From IMG/VR virus record IMGVR_UViG_3300025120_000577, positions 1-23,296 of that record: 23,296 bases of DNA. One strand, written 5' to 3'. This DNA is from a virus. Position 1 is the stretch's first letter, and the number at the start of each line of letters is the position of its first letter. Positions 1 through 5,360 of this stretch are shown here, piece after piece. The notes below the pieces were generated by a model that worked only from the letters and a program-made list of their open reading frames with translations, did not search any database and was not told the origin of the DNA. A program made the translations under genes and the position numbers.

Positions 1-45
1 GAAGAATTAAAAGATAAAGTAAGAGCTAACGGAAAGGCTTATTAA
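1..45 (+). CDS. 3' end of an unidentified upstream gene
   Basis: The window opens inside a reading frame that gives 14 residues ending in KVRANGKAY and then stops with TAA at 43-45. That stop overlaps the ATG of the next gene by one base (TAATG), the same coupling seen many times in this window, which supports it as a real gene end. Too little is visible to name the protein. By position, upstream of the endolysin and connector genes, it could be a head gene, but this is a guess. Confidence 0.6.
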   Translation, partial: EELKDKVRANGKAY

Positions 46-257
46 TGACAGAGTTGATTGTAGCTTTACTTATGATTGTACACGGAGAGATTAAGGAAGC
101 ACGTATCCAGCCGACAATGTCAGATTGTCTTAAAGGCAAGCGTGTCGCGAAACGTGCATCTAAATCACACATAAAATATCAATGTATTAAATCAAAAGCA
201 GAACTTGAAGAAAATATAGATGGGTCCTTATCTATAAAGAAATTAATTTTAAACTAG
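45..257 (+). CDS. Conserved small phage protein, 70 aa, unknown function
   Basis: The ATG overlaps the upstream stop in a TAATG junction. The protein has a short hydrophobic N-terminus (residues 3-13, LIVALLMIV), two cysteines (C28 and C47) and a lysine-rich middle. Its ending, ELEENIDGSLSIKKL, resembles a small protein I recall from many uncultured marine phages. It lies directly before the endolysin gene, with 8 nt between them. The hydrophobic stretch is too short, and followed too soon by charged residues, for a convincing membrane-spanning holin, so I do not call it one. Function unknown. Confidence 0.8.
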   Translation: MTELIVALLMIVHGEIKEARIQPTMSDCLKGKRVAKRASKSHIKYQCIKSKAELEENIDGSLSIKKLILN

Positions 258-265
258 GAGTATAT

Positions 266-742
266 ATGAACTTGAGTCGTAACTTCACTTTATTAGAACT
301 TATCAAATCAGATACAGCTGTTAGGAAGGGTATCAATAATAATCCTAATGCAGGACAAATAGAAAAATTAAAAGATTTATGTGAAAATATTTTGCAACCA
401 GTACGAGACCATTTTGGTAGAGTTAAAGTGACCAGCGGGTTCCGTTCAGAAGACCTTTGCCTTGCTATAGGATCAAGTCGGGACAGCCAGCATGCAAAAG
501 CTGAAGCCGTTGACTTCGAATGTATTGGAGTTGACAATGCTGAAGTTGCTGATTGGGTTAAAAAGAACCTTGAAACGGATCAGCTGATACTCGAATACTA
601 CACGCCCGGAGAACCCAACAGCGGGTGGATCCACGCAAGTTGGATTGCTGAAAATAAAAGAGCACAATATCTTCTTGCTTATAGACAAGAAGGTAAAACT
701 AAATATAAACCAATACTAGGTAAAGCAAAGGATATATTATAA
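266..742 (+). CDS. M15 family peptidase (endolysin-type, peptidoglycan hydrolase)
   Basis: The 158-aa protein has the layout of the peptidase M15_3 family (zinc D-Ala-D-Ala carboxypeptidase or L-Ala-D-Glu endopeptidase fold). SGFRS lies at 57-61, SQH-x6-D gives candidate zinc ligands H76 and D83, and WIHASW at 121-126 gives the third ligand H123. E110 in the LILEY strand is a candidate catalytic base. The usual Gly of SxHxxGxAxD is Ala here (A79). The N-terminal helix (FTLLELIKSDTA) is typical of phage M15 enzymes. It would cut the stem peptide of peptidoglycan, either for lysis or as a virion-associated lysin. There is no signal peptide and no holin is recognisable nearby, so release would need a holin encoded elsewhere. 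AGGAG at 258-262 precedes the ATG by only 3 nt. Confidence 0.92.
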   Translation: MNLSRNFTLLELIKSDTAVRKGINNNPNAGQIEKLKDLCENILQPVRDHFGRVKVTSGFRSEDLCLAIGSSRDSQHAKAEAVDFECIGVDNAEVADWVKKNLETDQLILEYYTPGEPNSGWIHASWIAENKRAQYLLAYRQEGKTKYKPILGKAKDIL

Positions 743-873
743 TGGCTATAGGACGAGGACAAATGACTGCTCAAATAGATGGTAAGCTTAGAGGTGCAAG
801 AGGTGAAAAAAAGAAAAAAACTCAATTTAAAAAGAAAACAAAAAGTTTAAAGTTATTTAAAAAAAAGATTTAA
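742..873 (+). CDS. Very basic 43-aa protein, unknown
   Basis: The ATG at 742 overlaps the endolysin stop (TAATG) and the frame runs to TAA at 871-873. The product has 13 Lys and 3 Arg in 43 residues, with runs EKKKK and FKKK. The N-terminal half is less charged (MAIGRGQMTAQIDGK). Coupled start, short spacing to the next gene (1 nt) and the absence of any better frame support it as a gene. A basic peptide of this kind could bind nucleic acid, but nothing in the sequence proves that. It is distinct from the second 43-aa basic protein at 15914-16045. Confidence 0.7.
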   Translation: MAIGRGQMTAQIDGKLRGARGEKKKKTQFKKKTKSLKLFKKKI

Positions 874-874
874 A

Positions 875-1393
875 GTGAAACCCACAATAATCAAAGAAAA
901 CTTCTTTGAAAACCCTGATGAAATTGTTGGACTTACAAATAAAATAAAATGGATACCTCCAGGGCCTACTGCAGACTGGCCTGGAGTAAGATCAAAAAAT
1001 TTATGCGATATACTACCTAACTTAAATAATTATATTATAAGTAAAATTCTTAAATTATATTATGGACGAGATAATATAAATGTTTCAGATACAATAATTC
1101 AGTTTCATAAGATTAAATTATCTGATTACGAAAACCATAATAAAAAAAATACTAGATTTCATAAAGATTACACAGACATTGCAGGTTTAATATATTTGAC
1201 CAAAGGTATAAATGATGAAAATATTGGAACTTCAATTTTAGACGATGAAGGTAATTTAGGTGTTAAAATATCTAACGTCTATAATACTTTAGTATGTTAT
1301 GATGGTAATAAATCACATGGTGCTACTGGTCTAAATGATATAGAAAGATTAACTATTGTAATTTTTTTAAAGCACGTAAATGAAAAAAACTAA
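875..1393 (+). CDS. 2OG-Fe(II) oxygenase-like protein (DUF6445-like)
   Basis: The 172-aa protein starts at GTG, one base after the previous stop; no ATG lies near. Its C-terminal half has the jelly-roll signature of 2-oxoglutarate/Fe(II) oxygenases: FHKDYTD gives iron ligands H96 and D98, SHGATG gives H148, and R158 (ERLTIVIF) is the expected 2-oxoglutarate-binding Arg. The stretch DIAGLIYLTKG followed by GTS resembles the DUF6445 family, which I recall beside tryptophan-halogenase genes in bacteria. It overlaps the halogenase gene by 14 nt, so the two are almost certainly co-translated and probably share a pathway. The full HxD...H...R set suggests an active enzyme; the substrate is unknown. 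The region is very AT-rich compared with the structural genes. Confidence 0.75.
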   Translation: MKPTIIKENFFENPDEIVGLTNKIKWIPPGPTADWPGVRSKNLCDILPNLNNYIISKILKLYYGRDNINVSDTIIQFHKIKLSDYENHNKKNTRFHKDYTDIAGLIYLTKGINDENIGTSILDDEGNLGVKISNVYNTLVCYDGNKSHGATGLNDIERLTIVIFLKHVNEKN

Positions 1394-2528
1394 AATAACT
1401 ATTGTTGGAAGAGGTAATGCAGGATGTTTTACTGCTTTACATTACGGTTACTATCTTAGAAAAAATAAAGAAATCGAAATTGAATTAGTTTATGATCCTA
1501 ATACTCCTACTGAATTTGTAGGCCAAGGAACTCAACTAGAAGCTACAGACTTGATGAGTAAGGCATTAGACATATGCCAATACCACAACCAGCCTAAAGC
1601 CACTTTAAAACTTGGAATACTTTACGAGGGTTTCGGTAAAGTAAATGAAAAAATTTTTCATCCTTTTACGTACAATACTACTTCAGTTCATTACGAACCC
1701 CATAAGGTACAGGATGCAATTTTAAAATCAAATTTGTTTTCTATAAAAAAACAAGACATAAAAGATATTTCTAATATAGATTCCACATGGGTTTTTGATT
1801 GTAGAGGAAAAAAAATAAATAATTATGAAGAATATGATGTGCTTGATAGTCCAGTAAATGCTGTTTTGTTAGTTAGAGTAAACCATAGAGATTTAAATCA
1901 AAACTGGACAAGATCAGTAGCCACTCCCAACGGATGGACTTTTATTATTCCAAATGTTGAGGGAACTACTTCCTATGGATATTTATTTAATAAAAATTTA
2001 ACTACTAAAGAGGAAGCTATAAATAATTTTAATCAAACTTTTAAACTTGAAGAAAACAAAGTAAACCTAGAAGAAATAAAATACCAAGAATTTAAAAATT
2101 ACATTAAAAAAGAAATGATAAAAGATAATGTTATTTTTTCTGGTAACAGATTATTTTTTCTAGAACCACTTGAAGCAACTGCAGTTCAAGCTTATCTTTA
2201 TTGGGCTAGATGTGCTTACGATCATATGTTTTTTAAAAAATCAAAAGAAGAAACACATAGAAGATATAAACAGTATACTTTAGAACTACAAAATTTTATT
2301 AATTGGCATTACATAACTGGATCTAAATTTGAAACACCCTTCTGGAAAGAGAGCTCTAAATATAAAATAGAAGATCCTGTATTTTTTGATTATTTAAAAA
2401 GATCTAGAGAAAAATCTTACATGGATTTAAAAGATCTAGACGACCCATTAAATACACAAGTAAGGTATGGACAATGGAATTCTATTAATTTTAAAAATTG
2501 GGACGAAGGTGTTAATAAAAAAAGATAA
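1380..2528 (+). CDS. Flavin-dependent tryptophan-halogenase-like protein
   Basis: The 382-aa protein begins with a Rossmann FAD-binding motif (ITIVGRGNAG, glycines G10, G12, G15), followed by VGQGTQLEAT at 47-55. K77 in ATLKLGI sits almost exactly where the catalytic Lys (K79 in PrnA and RebH) lies in tryptophan halogenases. FLEPLEATAVQ at 260-270 matches the FVEPLESTGI motif carrying the catalytic Glu. GWTFIIP at 185-191 corresponds to the WxWxIP motif, with Phe replacing the second Trp. INWHYITGS followed by TPFW at 307-322 matches the family's C-terminal HY...FW stretch. At 382 aa it is shorter than the usual 500-540, as expected for a compact viral form. A flavin halogenase (VirX1) has been described from a cyanophage, so a phage enzyme is plausible. 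Such enzymes need FADH2 from a reductase, which is not seen here. Substrate and halide are unknown. Confidence 0.87.
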   Translation: MKKTKITIVGRGNAGCFTALHYGYYLRKNKEIEIELVYDPNTPTEFVGQGTQLEATDLMSKALDICQYHNQPKATLKLGILYEGFGKVNEKIFHPFTYNTTSVHYEPHKVQDAILKSNLFSIKKQDIKDISNIDSTWVFDCRGKKINNYEEYDVLDSPVNAVLLVRVNHRDLNQNWTRSVATPNGWTFIIPNVEGTTSYGYLFNKNLTTKEEAINNFNQTFKLEENKVNLEEIKYQEFKNYIKKEMIKDNVIFSGNRLFFLEPLEATAVQAYLYWARCAYDHMFFKKSKEETHRRYKQYTLELQNFINWHYITGSKFETPFWKESSKYKIEDPVFFDYLKRSREKSYMDLKDLDDPLNTQVRYGQWNSINFKNWDEGVNKKR

Positions 2529-3027
2529 TTTTTTATCTCAATCACACGCAGAAACTATTTATAATTTTGCATACAATTCTAGTTATAAAATAGGTTGGGA
2601 AGACTCTCCCGATTTGAGTGCAAGACAATACCCAAGTCTTCATAGTATTGTTAGTTTAAAAGATTTAAGTGATTTAGGATTAATAAAAGCACTTCTAGAC
2701 TTTACTGCTCAAACAAAATTTAACATTTTTAAACAATCTAATTTTACAAAAGCTGTAATTAATTTATCTAAACCATCAGATGTTCATTACACCCACACAC
2801 ACTCAAATGCCCTAGTAGCTCTTTATTACATTAACTTATCCTGGAAGGATGAATATGCAGGAGAAACTTTGTTTTACTCTAATGAAGATGAAGTAATATA
2901 CACTAGTAAATATAAACCAAGAAAACTTGTATGTTTTGACGGAGCTATTCCTCATGCATTAAGACCACAATCTATCATAGGACCTAATTATAGGTTTACA
3001 TTATCCATGTTCTTTAAAAAAGAGTAA
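2509..3027 (+). CDS. 2OG-Fe(II) oxygenase-like protein with unusual HxH motif
   Basis: The frame could open at ATG 2467, but that would overlap the halogenase by 62 nt. GTG 2509 gives a 20-nt overlap and a typical start (IKKDNFLS) for this prolyl-4-hydroxylase-like group, so I chose it (172 aa). Numbered from GTG: VHYTHTHSN holds H93, H96 and H98; WAGETLFY-like residues follow (AGETLFYS); FDGAIPH gives distal H149; R152 and R162 (NYRFTLSMFF) are candidate 2-oxoglutarate ligands. The canonical H-x-D/E is H-T-H here, so the iron site may lack its carboxylate, or the ligand may be another residue. I recall related phage proteins with HxHP-like sequences, so this may be a family trait. It closes the halogenase island; the next gene begins 34 nt later with its own strong RBS. 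Confidence 0.75.
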   Translation: MLIKKDNFLSQSHAETIYNFAYNSSYKIGWEDSPDLSARQYPSLHSIVSLKDLSDLGLIKALLDFTAQTKFNIFKQSNFTKAVINLSKPSDVHYTHTHSNALVALYYINLSWKDEYAGETLFYSNEDEVIYTSKYKPRKLVCFDGAIPHALRPQSIIGPNYRFTLSMFFKKE

Positions 3028-3041
3028 ATTAATGGTACAAT
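3013..3041 (+). promoter_or_regulatory. Candidate sigma70-like promoter before the connector genes
   Basis: TTTAAA at 3013-3018 is separated by 17 bases from TACAAT at 3036-3041. AAGGAG (3050-3055) and ATG 3062 follow, leaving a short leader. It would restart transcription of the structural operon after the halogenase island. In such AT-rich DNA a match of this quality arises often by chance, so confidence is low. Confidence 0.25.
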
Positions 3042-3061
3042 AATGGACTAAGGAGATTTAA

Positions 3062-3757
3062 ATGGCAACATCAGGAACAACTAGTTTTAACCTAAATATT
3101 GATGAAGTAATTGATGAAGGCTACGAAAGATGTGGTCTGTCAACTAACTCTGGTTATGATTTACGTTCTGCTAGAAGAAGTTTAGATCTTTTATTTGCAG
3201 AATGGGGTAATAGAGGTATCCATCTTTGGAAGGTAGCTCTTCATGAAGCCTCTCTAGTTAGTGGACAAGCAGAATATTCTGTTGCAGCTGATGTTAATGA
3301 TGTTTTAGAAGCTTTTGTATCTTCGACTGCAGCAGGTGCAAATAGCATTAACACTCAAGATGTATCTCTAACTAAAATAGATAGATCAGCTTATGCAGCT
3401 TTACCAAATAAATTAGCACTTGGACAACCTTCGCAATATTATGTTGAAAGATTAACAACACCTAAAATTTATTTATATCAAGCACCTGATTTAAACACTT
3501 ACACGACATTGAAATATTATGTTATAAAAAGAATTGAAGATGCTGGTGCTTATACAAATGATGCTGATGTTGCTTATAGATTTTTGCCATGCATGTGCGC
3601 GGGCTTAGCATATTATTTATCTATGAAAAAAGCACCACAATTACTACAACAAAATAAATTAGTTTATGAGGATGAATTGAAAAGAGCGTTAGATGAAGAT
3701 GGTCAAAGAACATCTACATACATCACTCCACAATCTTTTTATCCTAACGGAATATAA
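3062..3757 (+). CDS. Head-tail adaptor / neck protein (P22 gp4 or T7 gp11-like)
   Basis: The 231-aa protein has the layout of podovirus adaptor or tail-tubular-A proteins. A helical N-terminus (IDEVIDEGYERCGL, then DLRSARRSLDLLFAEW) is followed by a beta-rich middle (VSGQAEYSV; PSQYYVERL; PKIYLYQAPD) and a C-terminal helical part (AYRFLPCMCAGLAYYLSMKKAP, split by family convention, then LKRALDEDGQRTS). These proteins form a ring under the portal that joins head and tail. AAGGAG at 3050-3055, 6 nt before the ATG, is one of the best RBSs in the window. It is followed 2 nt later by the next structural gene. The assignment rests on remembered sequence patterns; a tail terminator is a less likely alternative. 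Confidence 0.75.
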   Translation: MATSGTTSFNLNIDEVIDEGYERCGLSTNSGYDLRSARRSLDLLFAEWGNRGIHLWKVALHEASLVSGQAEYSVAADVNDVLEAFVSSTAAGANSINTQDVSLTKIDRSAYAALPNKLALGQPSQYYVERLTTPKIYLYQAPDLNTYTTLKYYVIKRIEDAGAYTNDADVAYRFLPCMCAGLAYYLSMKKAPQLLQQNKLVYEDELKRALDEDGQRTSTYITPQSFYPNGI

Positions 3758-3759
3758 TT

Positions 3760-4200
3760 ATGGCAAAATGGGCTACAGGAAAAAGATCGCAATCAATATC
3801 TGACAGATCAGGAATGGCTTTTCCATACAATGAAATGGTTAAAGAATGGAATGGTTCTTTAGTTCATTACTCTGAGTTTGAACCCAAACATCCTCAGATA
3901 AGAAGAAAATATAATGTGGCTGATGCTATAGCTTTACAAAATTCAAGAAATATGAAATTTCAACAACCAAATCAAAAATTCACAAATGACCAAACAATTT
4001 CTGATTCTGGTGGAACAATGGTGGGAGTTGCAAATTTAACTTTACCAGGTGACTTTGCATTTAGAACACAAGATTTTACAATAACAAATTATGGAGCTAC
4101 TTCTACTATGCATAGTATGATACCCGAGAATGGTTCAGAACAAAACAGAAGAAGACAATTAGATGTAACACCAGGAAAAGTAGAGGTGAATATTACATAA
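3760..4200 (+). CDS. Conserved phage structural-module protein, unknown function
   Basis: The 146-aa protein starts with a basic, Ser-rich N-terminus (AKWATGKRSQSISDRSG), followed by WNGSLVHYSEFEPKHPQ and a Gln/Asn-rich part (NSRNMKFQQPNQKF). No membrane segment or catalytic motif is visible. It sits between the two connector genes, with 2 nt before it and a 1-nt TAATG overlap after it, so it probably belongs to the neck or a virion accessory. I recall similar proteins at this position in uncultured marine phages but no function. Confidence 0.75.
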   Translation: MAKWATGKRSQSISDRSGMAFPYNEMVKEWNGSLVHYSEFEPKHPQIRRKYNVADAIALQNSRNMKFQQPNQKFTNDQTISDSGGTMVGVANLTLPGDFAFRTQDFTITNYGATSTMHSMIPENGSEQNRRRQLDVTPGKVEVNIT

Positions 4201-4862
4201 TGTCTATATCACATGCTAATTTTTTAACACAAGTAAGAAACTATACTGAAGTAGATAGTAATGTTTTATCAGATACTATTATTCAAGATTTTATAAGATC
4301 GGTAGAATTAGATATTGCAGGTAAGGTAGATTATGATGATTTAAGAAAGTATGCTACTTCAAGTTTTACAGCAAACAATAGGTATGTATCTATACCATCA
4401 GATTCTTTGATACTAAGATCAGTTCAAGTTATCGATGGCTCTGGTAATAGAACTTTTTTAGAAAAAAGAGAAACAAGTTTTATATCAGAATTTAATGGGA
4501 CAGGAGCAACAGGTACTCCAAAATATTATGCAAACTGGGATGATTTTAATATATTAGTTGCGCCAGTTCCTGCTTCAGCTTTGCAGCTACAAATAAATTA
4601 CATAAAAGATCCACCAAATTTTACTTCTACAAATCAAACATTTATAGCCAGTTATCAAGAATCGATGTTGCTGCATGGTGTTCTAACGGAAGCTTTTAGA
4701 TTTTTAAAAGGTCCTATGGATATGTACAACCTGTATGAAAAGAAGTATAATGAAGAGGTACAGAATTTTGCTCTACAACAAATGGGCAGAAGAAGACGAG
4801 CGGAGTATGATGATGGAGTGCCAAGAGTACAAATTCCTTCACCACCTCCAAATATTAATTAA
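4200..4862 (+). CDS. Connector/adaptor-like structural protein (phage SU10 adaptor-type)
   Basis: The 220-aa protein begins with a helical part (LSDTIIQDFIRSVELDIAGK), has a beta-rich core (LILRSVQVIDGSGNRTFLEK; ATGTPKYYANWDDFNILVAP; LQLQINYIKDPP) and ends in helices (MLLHGVLTEAFRFLKGPMDM, then YEKKYNEEVQNFALQQMGRR) with a basic, proline-rich tail. This arrangement resembles the adaptor described for the short-tailed phage phiSU10 and other neck proteins that bind the portal. Its start overlaps the previous stop by one base. The exact place in the neck cannot be given from sequence alone. Confidence 0.68.
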   Translation: MSISHANFLTQVRNYTEVDSNVLSDTIIQDFIRSVELDIAGKVDYDDLRKYATSSFTANNRYVSIPSDSLILRSVQVIDGSGNRTFLEKRETSFISEFNGTGATGTPKYYANWDDFNILVAPVPASALQLQINYIKDPPNFTSTNQTFIASYQESMLLHGVLTEAFRFLKGPMDMYNLYEKKYNEEVQNFALQQMGRRRRAEYDDGVPRVQIPSPPPNIN

Positions 4863-4876
4863 TAAGGAGAAAAATT

Positions 4877-5344
4877 ATGGCAATAACAACTAACGCAATT
4901 TGTAATACGTTTAAAAAACAATTACTAGCAGGCGAACACGATTTTGATAGTTCTGGTGGAGATACATACAAATTAGCAATGTACACTAGCTCAGCGACTT
5001 TAGGTAAATCAACAGCTAACTATTCTACTAACCCTGGTGGTGGATCTAATACTGAAGTAGCAAACACAGGTACTTATGCAGCAGGTGGCGGAACACTAGT
5101 TAACCAAGGAGTTAAAGTGTCCTCATCAATAGCAATTACTGATTTTGCTGACTTATCATTTACTGGAGTTACTCTTACTGCAAGAGGAGCATTGATATAC
5201 AATACAACAACTGATGGTGGTTCAAACACTACGGAAGCAGTTGCTGTTTTAGATTTTGGTGGAGACAAGACTGCAACATCTGGAACTTTTACAATTCAGT
5301 TCCCTGCATTCACAACTTCTGCTGCGATTTTAAGAATAGCTTAA
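4877..5344 (+). CDS. Beta-rich virion structural protein
   Basis: The 155-aa protein is rich in Gly, Ala, Ser and Thr and shows alternating beta-strand patterns (DTYKLAMYTSSATLG; FTGVTLTARGALIYN; AVAVLDFGGDKTATSGTFTI). Its opening, AITTNAICNTFKKQLLAGEH, is a type I recall from many marine phages, annotated only as structural or hypothetical. TAAGGAG at 4863-4869, 7 nt before the ATG, is a strong RBS and suggests high expression. It stands directly before the long fibre gene, so a decoration, tail or fibre-attachment role is possible. Confidence 0.75.
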   Translation: MAITTNAICNTFKKQLLAGEHDFDSSGGDTYKLAMYTSSATLGKSTANYSTNPGGGSNTEVANTGTYAAGGGTLVNQGVKVSSSIAITDFADLSFTGVTLTARGALIYNTTTDGGSNTTEAVAVLDFGGDKTATSGTFTIQFPAFTTSAAILRIA

Positions 5345-5360
5345 TTTATAAGGAGTTAAA

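Noticed and set aside
45-257. 70-aa protein as a holin paired with the endolysin
   Set aside because: The hydrophobic stretch is only about 11 residues and is followed by charged residues; no second membrane segment exists.
2467-2508. ATG 2467 as start of the HxH oxygenase-like gene
   Set aside because: It would need a 62-nt overlap with the halogenase and adds 14 residues unlike family N-termini; GTG 2509 fits better, though not proven.
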